From Mycobacterium numidiamassiliense (GTDB taxonomy: Bacteria; Actinomycetota; Actinomycetes; Mycobacteriales; Mycobacteriaceae), in the NCBI RefSeq assembly GCF_900157365.1, contig NZ_FUEZ01000004.1:4122966-4186965 (forward strand): a stretch of DNA of 64,000 nucleotides. Reading direction: 5' to 3'. Both the position numbers and the translations under genes were made by a program. This document shows, piece after piece, positions 28,470 to 36,959 of the stretch (within the stretch, counting starts at the first letter, position 1; each line of letters begins with the position of its first letter). The notes below the pieces were generated by a model that searched no databases, was not told the DNA's origin, and was given only the letters and a program-made list of their open reading frames with translations.

Positions 28470-29312
28470 TCACGCTCGCTCGGGGGTGAATGTGTAGGTC
28501 TCGCCATGCGCAAGGTAGACGAACTTCGTCGTCGTGCTCGAGGCCGCGGCGGCCTTCTGGAAGTCGTCGAGGCCCGACAGGAACACCGAAAAGTCGTTGT
28601 AGTGGATGGGGATGGCGGTGCGGGGTTTGGTGATCTCGACGGCCCGGACTCCCTGCTCGCCCGTCATCGTGACCACCGTGACAAGGAAGGTGGTGCCACC
28701 CGTGTGAATCAGGCCGAGATCGATGTCGGGGTAGCGGCGCGGAATGTCTTCGAGGCTGTCGACGAGCATCGTGTCCCCGGTGATGTAGAGCCGGTAGAGC
28801 TGCTCGCCGTCGCGGCTGAAGTCGAGCAGGTGCCCGTTGACCGGCATGAGTAGCTCGTTGACCGCCTCTTCGGTCGCGTGCTTGGCCGGCATGGCGGTGA
28901 CGGTCAGGGTGGCGTCGCCCTTGTGCACCTCGAGTGATTCCCAAGTGTCCAGGGGGTAGCCCCGCTGGAAGCCGAGGGCACCGAGCTTGTCCACCGCGTC
29001 GGCCGTCGAGACGATGGGTAGGTTCTTGTCGAGCTCTTGCGCCGCGACGTCGTCGAAATGATCCCCGTGGTAATGCGACAAGACGATCAGGTCGATCGGC
29101 GGCAGGTCGGCGATCTGGCAGGCCGGCTCGACCTCGCGCCGGGCCCAAATGCCATGGCCCAGATACACATGCTCGCCCTTGTGCAGGAAGGCAGGGTCGG
29201 TCAAGATCGTCAATCCGCCGAACCGGATCAAGGTCGTCGCGTTGCCGATGAAATACACACCGCCGTCGTTGAAATCTGCTGTCCCACTGCTGGTTAACTC
29301 CAAGGAAGCCAT
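28470..29312 (-). CDS. Metallo-beta-lactamase-fold hydrolase
   Basis: The 280-residue enzyme has a complete MBL motif SHYHGDHFD (H-x-H-x-D-H), ILTDPAFLHKG before it, then AKHATE, YITGDTML and IPIHYNDFSVF as the further metal ligands. It is of the UlaG/L-ascorbate lactonase-like type with broad or unknown substrate. It diverges from a TetR gene with 114 bases between the starts, which suggests that the regulator controls it. Confidence 0.88.
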   Translation of the reverse strand: MASLELTSSGTADFNDGGVYFIGNATTLIRFGGLTILTDPAFLHKGEHVYLGHGIWARREVEPACQIADLPPIDLIVLSHYHGDHFDDVAAQELDKNLPIVSTADAVDKLGALGFQRGYPLDTWESLEVHKGDATLTVTAMPAKHATEEAVNELLMPVNGHLLDFSRDGEQLYRLYITGDTMLVDSLEDIPRRYPDIDLGLIHTGGTTFLVTVVTMTGEQGVRAVEITKPRTAIPIHYNDFSVFLSGLDDFQKAAAASSTTTKFVYLAHGETYTFTPERA

Positions 29313-29426
29313 CGCGTTGTCTCCATCGCTGTGTCCGTCCGCGGTGCGCGGGCGTGGGATATCGCCGCTCCAGTCTGGACCGGATTGTGCGGCCGCGGTA
29401 GGGGCGAACAACACCCCCGGGCGGTG

Positions 29427-30077
29427 ATGGTTAACCTCAGCCTCATGCCCGCCGACGCCAAGGGCCGAAGCCCCACCGCGACCCGCATCCTGCGCGCGAC
29501 CGCGGAGTTGATCGCCAAGCAGGGCTACTCGGCGACGTCTACCCGAGACATCGCCGCTGCCGTCGGCGTCGAGCAACCAGCCATCTACAAACACTTCTCG
29601 GCCAAAAGCGACATCTTCGCGGCGCTGGTCCAACTGGCCCTGGAGTGGCCGGTCGAGTTGGCCGGGGAAATTGCGCCACTGCCCGCGCCGGCCGTCGTCA
29701 AGCTGCACCGCTGGCTACAGGAATGCCTCGACTATCTGCATGCCTCGCCCGAAGTGGTGGTCTCCCTCATCGCCACCCCCGAACTGTGGCAGGACCGTTT
29801 CACGGCGGAGCAGGAGCTGGCGTCCAAGGTCGAACGGCTGCTCGTCGAGTTGGTCGAAAAGGGCCAGGCCGAAGGCGACCTGCGCGCGATGAATCCGCTA
29901 TCGGCCTCCCGGCTCGTGCAGGCGCTGTTCGACGCGCTGACCCCCCAGCTCACTGTGAACCCGGATGAGATCTTGGAGTTCGCGATGATCGGGCTCTTGG
30001 CGGATTCCACCCGGTTGCCCGAAATACGTTCCGCCGCAGCCGCTTTGGATGTCCATATAGCCCGGCCCAGTATCTAA
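29427..30077 (+). CDS. TetR-family transcriptional regulator
   Basis: The protein has about 216 residues. The HTH is SPTATRILRATAELIAKQGYSATSTRDIAAAVGVEQPAIYKHF, a textbook TetR N-terminus. The C-terminal ligand domain is not diagnostic. Starts at GTG 29424, ATG 29427 or ATG 29445 are all possible. It has two candidate targets: the divergent metallo-hydrolase, and the EspB-like gene downstream, whose promoter carries two 18-base palindromes. Confidence 0.86.
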   Translation: MVNLSLMPADAKGRSPTATRILRATAELIAKQGYSATSTRDIAAAVGVEQPAIYKHFSAKSDIFAALVQLALEWPVELAGEIAPLPAPAVVKLHRWLQECLDYLHASPEVVVSLIATPELWQDRFTAEQELASKVERLLVELVEKGQAEGDLRAMNPLSASRLVQALFDALTPQLTVNPDEILEFAMIGLLADSTRLPEIRSAAAALDVHIARPSI

Positions 30078-30197
30078 ACGTTCCCTTTCCCTTGTCCCAC
30101 AGCACTTTCCGTGCGATCTGGGCACCTGGGCCAAGTTAGCACGCGCAGGCCGCCCCGCACTGAATGCCCACTCGACCAACTTCGCCGCGCACACGTC

Positions 30198-30250
30198 TTG
30201 ACAATCGGTTATCGACTGATAACCTTGTGCTTAGTTATCACCCGATAACC
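30198..30250 (+). promoter_or_regulatory. Promoter with two tandem operators in front of the EspB-like gene
   Basis: TTGACA at 30198-30203 is a consensus -35 box, and TAACCT at 30220-30225 is a plausible -10 with a 16-base spacer. A palindrome with arms GGTTATC and GATAACC (30207-30224) fills the spacer. A second copy with arms GTTATC and GATAAC (30233-30250) starts 26 bases later and would overlap the transcription start. A bound repressor would block RNA polymerase. The TetR protein encoded just upstream is the first candidate. Confidence 0.75.
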
Positions 30251-30278
30251 ACACGCCATGACCAGGAGAAAACTCGCC

Positions 30279-31688
30279 ATGACGCAGACGCTGAACGTGG
30301 AGTACGCCGAGCTGACGACAAGAGCCCACGAGGTGGAGGCCCAGCTAGCGGCCGTCCCACTCGAAAACGGCCAAGCGCCGTGCGCCCTGGAGATGGTCAT
30401 CATGGCGGCCCAACAACTTGAGTTGTCCGCCGACAACATGCGGATTTACCTCGGGGCGGGTGACCGCGAACGGGGACGTCTGGCCCAGTCGCTGCGCAAT
30501 GCCGCCGAGGCCTACCGGGAAACCGACGAGAAGGCCGCGGACGCTCTGGACAACGAAACGCCCGTGTCGGCGGTACGGCCAAAGTTCGCGGATCACGCCG
30601 GGGCTCCGGTGACGCTCACCGAGACGGCATCGCTGATGTCCGGGGCGCCCATCCCCTACTCCTCGGCCAAAGAGGCAGCGCAGCTGCTCGTGCGCGGCGA
30701 CCAGGGCGCGTCGTTCCTCCAGTTCGCGGATGCCTGGACGGCGTATCAGCGCACGTTGCTGGAAGCCTGCTACCGGTTCCGGCCCTTCACCGAGTGGGAC
30801 AGCGACGCGAGCCTCGTTGTCGAGCAGAACTTCGACCAGCACCGGGGCTGGCTGAATCACATGGCGACCTTGTGCGGCCAGCTGGCGAGCCAGGCCCGAA
30901 ACGTGGTTGCCGCGCACCGCTGGGCGGTCCGGGAGCATCCCACCCTCGAGCAGATACGAGCGCTCGACGAGCGGTGGGTGGCGACCCAGAAGCTGCGGGG
31001 CTGGGACACAAACCCGTTGGGGAAAGCTGCGCTGCTGCGGATGTACGCGGAATACCAGGCGAAGTCGGAGGCAGTGCTGGCCGAATACGAGCGGAGGGCA
31101 AATCTGCCCTTGTCGCCGGTGAGTCCGCCGAAGCCTCCCAACGCCTACAAAATTGCTCCGCCACCCGAGTCCGGGCCAGAGCCTGGGCCGGGACCTATGC
31201 CTGGGCCACTGCCCACGCCGGATGACGGCCAGCTGCCGCCTGGCGGGATCGGGATGCCCGGCATGCCATTCGGCGGAATGCCGTCGATGCCGACCGACTC
31301 GCAGGTGACCGACTCGATGCTGAGCCAGAGTTCGAAGGACGCCCAGCGGTCCTCGGCCCTGTCGACGGGCGCGGGCCTCAAGCCGGCGTCGGTCGGGGGC
31401 GGCGGGGCCGGCGTGCCGACGATGCCTTTGCAGCGACCCCCGGGCTCCGGAGTGGCGTCCGGGTTCAGCGCGGCCCCCGGGGCCGCGGGCGCCGGTCGTG
31501 CGATCCCGGTCCCAGCCGCATACGCCGCGCTCAACGGGGGTGGTGGCATGGGTATGCCGATGGGCACCCCCGGTGGTCAGTCGCAAGCCGCCGGCAAGGG
31601 CAAGCGCGGGCCGCAAGAGGAGCAGGCGCTCTACACCGAAGACCGGGCCTGGACCGAGGGCGTTATCGGCCGACGGCGAGCTAGTTGA
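30279..31688 (+). CDS. EspB-like ESX-1 substrate, orphan paralogue
   Basis: The protein has 469 residues. It matches EspB along its length as I remember it: MTQT start, AQQLELSADNMRIYL, SLRNAAEAYRETDEKAADALDN, DQGASFLQFADAW, a Pro-rich middle (SPPKPPNAYKIAPPP), a Gly-rich tail (GGGGMGMPMG) and the near-invariant end ALYTEDRAWTEGVIGRRR. The Y-x-x-x-D export signal is YRETD at 79-83, but the paired W-x-G is W-D-S (173-175). EspB normally lies in the ESX-1 locus, and no ESX genes are near here. The ATG at 30279 follows AGGAGA. Confidence 0.9.
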   Translation: MTQTLNVEYAELTTRAHEVEAQLAAVPLENGQAPCALEMVIMAAQQLELSADNMRIYLGAGDRERGRLAQSLRNAAEAYRETDEKAADALDNETPVSAVRPKFADHAGAPVTLTETASLMSGAPIPYSSAKEAAQLLVRGDQGASFLQFADAWTAYQRTLLEACYRFRPFTEWDSDASLVVEQNFDQHRGWLNHMATLCGQLASQARNVVAAHRWAVREHPTLEQIRALDERWVATQKLRGWDTNPLGKAALLRMYAEYQAKSEAVLAEYERRANLPLSPVSPPKPPNAYKIAPPPESGPEPGPGPMPGPLPTPDDGQLPPGGIGMPGMPFGGMPSMPTDSQVTDSMLSQSSKDAQRSSALSTGAGLKPASVGGGGAGVPTMPLQRPPGSGVASGFSAAPGAAGAGRAIPVPAAYAALNGGGGMGMPMGTPGGQSQAAGKGKRGPQEEQALYTEDRAWTEGVIGRRRAS

Positions 31689-31766
31689 ACGCAGGTTCCC
31701 GCCTGGTACTTGGCCTTTGAGCCTGAGACTGAAGTCGGCGCCGTCGCGGTCGGGCACAGTGGAGTG

Positions 31767-32828
31767 GTGAACTCGCGCTCCGCGTTGATTTGGTTGCTGG
31801 CGGTGGGCATGCTGGTCACCTGCTGCAGGAGCGGTACGGGCTCGCGCGCACCCATGACAAACCCGGTCCCCCCGCGCGCCAGTACACCCGCGGCTGAGCC
31901 CGCGACTGCCCCAGCGCCGGTCGTGGCCCCGGCCGGCAAGGTGGTCCCGATCGGCAACGCACCCGAAGGCATCGCTATCGGAACGTCGGGAATCGGAGCG
32001 GTCGCTGTGCGGAACCCCGACGGTGTTGAGCTGATCGACGCCGCTAGCGGTGCAGTGCGACAGACGGTTCCGACGGCGGGAGCTGCCCGGCACCTGAGCC
32101 TGGCCGGACCCGACGGGCCGGTGTTGGTGCCGCTGGAAGCTTCCAACGAACTGTGCGAGCTGACCCTGGCCGACGGCCGAGTGGAGTCCACCGCAGTGGG
32201 TGTGGGCCGACAACCGCACGACGCGGCCCGGACTGCCGGGGGAACGATCGTCGTCACCAATGAGCTCGGCGGCGGTGTGGTGTTCGTCCGCGGCGGCGCG
32301 GTGCTCACGTCACTTCCTGCCGGCCCGGTGCAGCCCGGCGGCGTCGCTGCAGTGGGCGACTACGCAGCGGTGGCCGACGTGCAGGGGAACGGGGTGTGGG
32401 TGTACGACGGATCGACTCGCCAGCAGGTAGCGCAGGGCCCGGTCGGCGCGAAACTCACTCACGCGGTTGCCCTGTCGGGCGATCTGGCCGCCTTCGCGGA
32501 TACCGACGGAGGCGCGGTTTTCGTCGAGCGCATCGATCCGCAGCTCACCCAGGTCGCCAAAATCGACGCTCCGGGCAAACCCTACGGGTTGGCTTACGAC
32601 GCGCGGCGCCGTCGCCTATACGTCACGCTGACCGCGTCCAACCTGATGCGGGTGATCGACGTCTCGGATGCGTCGAAGCCGCGGACACTCGGCGATGTCC
32701 CGACCGTACGACAGCCTAATTCGGTTGCCGTCGAACCACGTTCGGGCACCGTGTTGGTGACGGGCAGTGACCCCCAGAGCGGCAGCGGCTTGCAGATCGT
32801 CACCCCGGACCTCTTGCCGCCGGAATGA
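31767..32828 (+). CDS. Exported beta-propeller (YVTN/YncE-like) protein
   Basis: The protein has about 353 residues. An N-terminal hydrophobic segment (ALIWLLAVGMLVTCC) could be a signal peptide or a lipoprotein signal, although the residue before Cys is Thr rather than Gly or Ala. A Pro/Ala-rich linker follows, then a repeated pattern of about 40 residues (GVELIDAASGAVRQTV, YVTLTASNLMRVIDVSDASKP) typical of YncE-like propellers. The ligand is unknown. It starts about 80 bases after the EspB-like gene and may be co-expressed. The start (GTG 31764 or 31767) is uncertain. Confidence 0.78.
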   Translation: MNSRSALIWLLAVGMLVTCCRSGTGSRAPMTNPVPPRASTPAAEPATAPAPVVAPAGKVVPIGNAPEGIAIGTSGIGAVAVRNPDGVELIDAASGAVRQTVPTAGAARHLSLAGPDGPVLVPLEASNELCELTLADGRVESTAVGVGRQPHDAARTAGGTIVVTNELGGGVVFVRGGAVLTSLPAGPVQPGGVAAVGDYAAVADVQGNGVWVYDGSTRQQVAQGPVGAKLTHAVALSGDLAAFADTDGGAVFVERIDPQLTQVAKIDAPGKPYGLAYDARRRRLYVTLTASNLMRVIDVSDASKPRTLGDVPTVRQPNSVAVEPRSGTVLVTGSDPQSGSGLQIVTPDLLPPE

Positions 32829-32972
32829 GCGGGCGCGCATCGCCCATCCTGCAATCCCGACGCAGAATCTTCGAGCGGATCGCGGTGAAAGCGGAGTTCA
32901 CGGTGATCGGACACGTATTTGGCACGGCGGTCCAGATTGAGCCAAAAAACTCTCTGAGCTGAGAATATGTGT

Positions 32973-32994
32973 GTGGTCCCGGCTGGGATCGAAC
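32973..32994. repeat. attL core (22-bp direct repeat)
   Basis: These 22 bases, beginning GTGGTCCCGG and ending GGATCGAAC, are identical to 42492-42513 inside the tRNA-Val(CAC) gene. They correspond to the T-arm and acceptor end of the tRNA, the usual crossover site for tyrosine integrases. Sequence on either side differs, which fixes the core. Confidence 0.92.
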
Positions 32995-33112
32995 AAGGCG
33001 GATTAGTTTGCTAGTCTGGTGCTGTGACCAGCGAAATAAGGCCTCTGAACAGCCTTGATAGCCACCGGGTAAAGTAAATCTCATGCAATCTCGTATTAGC
33101 CGATATGAACGC

Positions 33113-33133
33113 ATCTTGCACGTATCTTGCACG
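33113..33133 (+). promoter_or_regulatory. Left integrase arm-type site (two direct repeats)
   Basis: ATCTTGCACG occurs twice, at 33113-33122 and 33124-33133, with an 11-base period. The same pair occurs at the other end of the element (42424-42444). Paired short direct repeats flanking the core on both sides are what tyrosine integrases use as arm sites. Confidence 0.75.
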
Positions 33134-33144
33134 CCGGCGGCATC

Positions 33145-34269
33145 ATGAGCGCGGGGAAGCGATCGTTCGGCGCCATCCGCAAGCTCCCCTCCGAGCGATA
33201 CCAGGCGCACTACACCACCCCCACCGGCGCTGTCGTCAAGGCGTCGGGCACGTTCGCCGCCAAGATCCACGCCGAAGCCTGGTTGGTCGACCGCCGGCGC
33301 GAGATCGATGAGAACCGGTGGAACCCCGGCGCCGCGGAACGCACCCGCGAACGGGTCACCTTCGCCGACTACGCACAGACCTGGCTCGCAGGCCGCCAGG
33401 TCGGCGGCCGGCCGATCAAGGCGCGTACCCGAGCCCACTACGCCGGCATCATCGCCCGCGAGTTGAAGCCGGCATTCGGGCCGCAACTGTTGACCGCGAT
33501 CACGCCGGCCGACGTGCGTAAGTGGTACGCGAAGACATTGGTCGACAAGCCGACGATGAGAGCGCACGCTTACGACCTACTGCGGACCATTCTGTCCACC
33601 GCGTTCGAAGACGAGTTGGTCGACGCCAACCCATGCCGCATCCGCGGCGCCGGTTCGGTCAGGTGCGTCCACAAGGTCACGCCGGCCAGCATCGCCGAAA
33701 TCGAGACGATTGCCGCCAAAATGCCGGTGCGGCTGCAGCTGGCCGTCGTATGCGCGTCCTGGTTGGCGATGCGGCTCGGTGAAACCCTCGAATTGCGCCG
33801 TGGCGACGTCGACCTCGACGCCGGCGTAGTCCGCATCCGCCGCGCCGTGGTCCGCGCCGGTGGCACGCTGCAAATCGACACGCCGAAAACGGCCGCCGGC
33901 GTGCGTGATGTTGCGATCCCGCCGCATCTGGTCGAGCGGTTCCGCGACCACCTGGCGCAGCACACCGGCGCCGCCGATGACGCGTTGTTGTTCCCCTCTG
34001 GCGCCGATTCGACCCGCTGGCTGCAAGCCAAGGCGTTGTACAAGGACTACCGCAAGGCCCGCGCCGCGGCCGGCCGGGATGATCTTCGTTGGCACGACCT
34101 TCGGCACAGTGGCGCCGTCCTGGCTGCCACCGCCGGCGCCACCCTGGCCGAGCTGATGGCACGGTTGGGGCATTCGACGCCACAGGCCGCGATGCGCTAC
34201 CAGCACGCCGCGGAAGGTCGCGATCGTATTGTCGCCGCGGCGATGTCCAAGCTGGCAGCAGCAGATTGA
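33145..34269 (+). CDS. Tyrosine-type site-specific integrase
   Basis: The 374-residue integrase catalyses insertion and excision at the tRNA-Val site. It has an N-terminal arm-binding domain (about 1-60), a core-binding SAM-like domain (about 70-165, FADYAQTWLAG to STAFEDELVDANPC) and a catalytic domain with R210 (AMRLGE), H317-x-x-R320 (HDLRHSG), H343 (LGHSTPQ) and the nucleophile Y352 (MRYQH). It is intact. The ATG at 33145 lies just after the left arm site, so integrase binding there could also control its own promoter. Confidence 0.95.
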   Translation: MSAGKRSFGAIRKLPSERYQAHYTTPTGAVVKASGTFAAKIHAEAWLVDRRREIDENRWNPGAAERTRERVTFADYAQTWLAGRQVGGRPIKARTRAHYAGIIARELKPAFGPQLLTAITPADVRKWYAKTLVDKPTMRAHAYDLLRTILSTAFEDELVDANPCRIRGAGSVRCVHKVTPASIAEIETIAAKMPVRLQLAVVCASWLAMRLGETLELRRGDVDLDAGVVRIRRAVVRAGGTLQIDTPKTAAGVRDVAIPPHLVERFRDHLAQHTGAADDALLFPSGADSTRWLQAKALYKDYRKARAAAGRDDLRWHDLRHSGAVLAATAGATLAELMARLGHSTPQAAMRYQHAAEGRDRIVAAAMSKLAAAD

Positions 34270-34399
34270 AATAGGCGGTAAAGTCACCCTCACGTAGGCC
34301 ATAAAAGGGGTCCTCCGGTCTGCTGCGGCAGCGCGGGACCGCTCCGAAAAGAGAAACGGCTGAGCCACTGCTCGCTGCTCTCATTTCGGAGGACATCCT
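34270..34399. other. Gap between integrase and excisionase
   Basis: This 130-base region holds the excisionase ribosome binding site (GGAGG) and probably the promoter for the rightward replication genes. No clear operator or attachment repeat is visible to me. Confidence 0.4.
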
Positions 34400-34678
34400 G
34401 TGAAATTCCCGCTGCTGCTCATCGCGGCGCTCGCCGCCTCTATCGACGCCGGCGCGAACCGCGCCACCCGGCGGCCGCAGAAGAAAGTCGCCACCGACGA
34501 CCATTTCGTCAGTATCAGCGACGCCGCCGCCTATCTCGCCGTCGATCCGATGACCGTCCGAAACATGTTGAAGGACGGGCGTTTACGCGCCTGGACGCTG
34601 GGTCCGCGGGTGGTGCGGATCAAGCTGTCGGACCTCGACGCCGCGCTACAGCCGTACGGCGGTGGCAATGTCACCTGA
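34400..34678 (+). CDS. Excisionase-like MerR/HTH_17 DNA-binding protein
   Basis: The 92-residue protein has an excisionase-type winged HTH at about residues 35-85 (FVSISDAAAYLAVDPMTVRNMLKDGRLRAW, then VVRIKLSDLDAAL). It follows the integrase and precedes the replication gene, which fits a directionality factor. It could equally be the control protein of the element. It starts at GTG 34400 after GGAGG. The N-terminal 25 residues are hydrophobic, which is unusual, so an internal start is possible. Confidence 0.82.
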   Translation: MKFPLLLIAALAASIDAGANRATRRPQKKVATDDHFVSISDAAAYLAVDPMTVRNMLKDGRLRAWTLGPRVVRIKLSDLDAALQPYGGGNVT

Positions 34679-34793
34679 TGATGTGGGGGGCGCCCCGGTC
34701 AGGCCAACCGGAGCCACCACCACCGAAACCGAATCCGCCAGTCAGCAGATCTCAGATTCCACGATCATAAGCGCCGGCGGCGACGCACCATGA
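34668..34793 (+). CDS. Very small protein coupled to the replication gene
   Basis: A 41-codon frame begins at ATG 34668 (MSPDDVGGAPVRP), overlapping the excisionase stop, and ends in an ATGA that contains the start of the next gene. This double overlap is typical of translational coupling. The peptide is Thr/Ser/Pro-rich and has no recognised domain. It may serve mainly to carry ribosomes to the replication gene. Confidence 0.5.
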   Translation: MSPDDVGGAPVRPTGATTTETESASQQISDSTIISAGGDAP

Positions 34794-36865
34794 TCGCCGA
34801 AAGCCACCTGGCGATGCTGGGCGAATCCGGAATCACTGCCGACTTCGCGATGGCCCGCGGCTACGAGACCATCACCGACCCCGAGCGCCTGGTCGACCTG
34901 GTAGACGGCCAGGGCATCACCAAGGCCGGCCGCCACGTCCCCGGCCTGCTGATCCCGCTGCGACGTGCCGAAGGGTCCACCTGGGGCTACCAGTACCGGC
35001 CGGATGTCCCGCGGTGCGACAGCAACGGCCGGCCACGCAAATACGAGACCCCATACGGGCAGCGCAACGGGCTCGACATCCCGCCCGGTGTGGCCGCCAT
35101 GCTCGCCGACCCGAGCGTGCCGCTGTTCATCACCGAAGGCACCAAGAAGGCCGACGCCGGCGCCCTGAACGGGCTGTGCATTGTCGACCTAATCGGTGTC
35201 TGGAACTGGCTGCACACCAACACCGCCGGCGGCAAGATGGCGATGCCCGAATGGCGGGACTGTGCGCTCAACGGCCGCCGCGTGATTATCGCGTTCGACT
35301 CCGACATGACGCGCAACGACAAGGTGCAGAAGGCGGCCCGCGGGCTGGCCGGCTACCTGGCCACCAAAGGCGCCCGCATCGAATACCTGTGGCTGCCCGG
35401 TGACGACGAGAAAACCGGACTCGATGACTACCTCGCCGAGCATTCGGTCGAGGAACTATGGCAGCTGGTGAAGCCGGTGCAGCCGCCGCCGGTCTCCACT
35501 AGCTTTCTTATCCCCTCGAAAACCAGCGCAACCGCGCAACCGCGCAGGTCAACCGAGGTTCCGGCGATTGCGCGGTTGCCCCGCATCCTCGACGCAGTGG
35601 CCGAGGAAGTGCAATGCGGCCTGGTCGGCGAGGAGCGGTTGGCGCAGACGCTCTACCTGGTGCTGACCTCGCGGCTGCTCGACAAACAGGTATCCGCCGG
35701 CGTCAAAGGCCACTCGGCATCAGGGAAGTCCTACACCGTCGAAACCGTGACCCGGCTATTCCCGCCCGAGGCCTACCTCGAATTCACGGCCATGTCGGAG
35801 AAGGCGCTCATCTACTCCGACGACGACTACGCCCACCGAACCCTCGTCGTCTACGAGATCACCGCTCTACGAGAAGGTGTCGAAGACGACATGACTTCCT
35901 ACTTCGTGCGGTCGCTACTGTCCGAGGGCCGCATCGACTACCAGGTCACGGTGAAGGGCAAAGACGGTGGTTTCACCACCAAGAAAATCGTCAAGCAAGG
36001 TCCGACCAACCTGATCTTCACCACCACCAAGACACACGTGCACGCGGAAAACGAAACCCGCATCTTGTCGTTGGCGACCGACGACTCACGCGAGCAGACC
36101 AAGCGGGTGCTGCGCGAACTCGCCGACGAAAGCAACGGCGCCCGTGACCCCGAACCCTGGCGCGACCTACAGCGGTGGCTGGCCGACCAAGAGAACCGGG
36201 TCACCATCCCCTACGGCCGCCAGTTGGCGGAATTGATCTCACCCGTGGCCGTGCGATTGCGCCGCGACTTCGGTTCGCTGCTCGCACTGATCCGCGCCCA
36301 TGCGGTGCTCCATCAGGCCAGCCGATCACGCGACGACGCCGGCCGCATCATCGCCACCCTTGACGATTACGACGTGGTCCGCGACCTGGTGGCCGACACC
36401 ATCGCCGAAGGCGTGGGAACCATCGTCTCCGGGACGGTGCGAGAGACCGTGAACGCGGTTAAAGAGCTGGCATCCGCGCATCCGTGGGGCGTCATGGCCC
36501 GCGACATCGCTGCCTATCTGAACCTGGACAAGTCCAATGTGAGCCGGCGGTTAGCCATGGCCGCGGATGACGGCTACCTGGTCAACCAGGAGGACAAGCG
36601 AGGCAGACCTGGGCGGTGGGTGATCGGTGATCCGCTCCCGGGTTCCGATGGTCTGTTGCCGACCGCCGCGCAATTGCGCAACCCTGTTGCGGTCCCTGAC
36701 CTGGGGAGTTGCGCGGTTGCGCCGGAATCTGACAGCAAGAAAGACACGAACGGCCAACCTCGCTGCGCGTGCGGCGAACCGCTGACCCAACCGGTGTCGA
36801 TTGAGCGCGGAACCTGCGAAGACTGCCACCTTTTCGGCCCCGTAGAGAGGCAGGCCGATCGATGA
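34790..36865 (+). CDS. TOPRIM (DUF3854-like) and ATPase replication protein
   Basis: The 691-residue protein has a TOPRIM-type domain, with E116 in FITEGTKKAD and D170-S-D172 in IIAFDSD, as in DUF3854 proteins. An ATPase follows with Walker A GHSASGKSYT at 307-316, then helical regions, a winged-helix (DIAAYLNLDKSNVSRRLAM) and a C-terminal zinc-ribbon-like C-x-C...C-x-x-C. It is likely the element's primase/helicase-like initiator. GCGCAACC-type repeats lie inside its coding sequence. Confidence 0.83.
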   Translation: MIAESHLAMLGESGITADFAMARGYETITDPERLVDLVDGQGITKAGRHVPGLLIPLRRAEGSTWGYQYRPDVPRCDSNGRPRKYETPYGQRNGLDIPPGVAAMLADPSVPLFITEGTKKADAGALNGLCIVDLIGVWNWLHTNTAGGKMAMPEWRDCALNGRRVIIAFDSDMTRNDKVQKAARGLAGYLATKGARIEYLWLPGDDEKTGLDDYLAEHSVEELWQLVKPVQPPPVSTSFLIPSKTSATAQPRRSTEVPAIARLPRILDAVAEEVQCGLVGEERLAQTLYLVLTSRLLDKQVSAGVKGHSASGKSYTVETVTRLFPPEAYLEFTAMSEKALIYSDDDYAHRTLVVYEITALREGVEDDMTSYFVRSLLSEGRIDYQVTVKGKDGGFTTKKIVKQGPTNLIFTTTKTHVHAENETRILSLATDDSREQTKRVLRELADESNGARDPEPWRDLQRWLADQENRVTIPYGRQLAELISPVAVRLRRDFGSLLALIRAHAVLHQASRSRDDAGRIIATLDDYDVVRDLVADTIAEGVGTIVSGTVRETVNAVKELASAHPWGVMARDIAAYLNLDKSNVSRRLAMAADDGYLVNQEDKRGRPGRWVIGDPLPGSDGLLPTAAQLRNPVAVPDLGSCAVAPESDSKKDTNGQPRCACGEPLTQPVSIERGTCEDCHLFGPVERQADR

Positions 36866-36904
36866 GACCCGCCCGATGATCGCGCGACCGGCCACATAGA
36901 CCAC

Positions 36905-36938
36905 CCGCGGGAAAGTCCCGCGGGAAAGTCCCGCGGGG
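36905..36938. repeat. Tandem hairpin repeat between replication and packaging genes
   Basis: Two 13-base direct copies of GCGGGAAAGTCCC are followed by GCGGGG. Each copy can fold as GCGGGA-AAG-TCCCGC. The block lies about 40 bases after the replication gene and just before the ribosome binding site of the next gene, so it could act as attenuator, RNA-processing site or protein-binding site. Confidence 0.8.
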
Positions 36939-36959
36939 AGCAGGAAAGGGACAACGACA

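Noticed and set aside
30345..32219. A long minus-strand frame opposite the EspB-like gene
   Set aside because: The plus strand matches EspB end to end, and the opposite frame is low-complexity Arg/Gly/His-rich.
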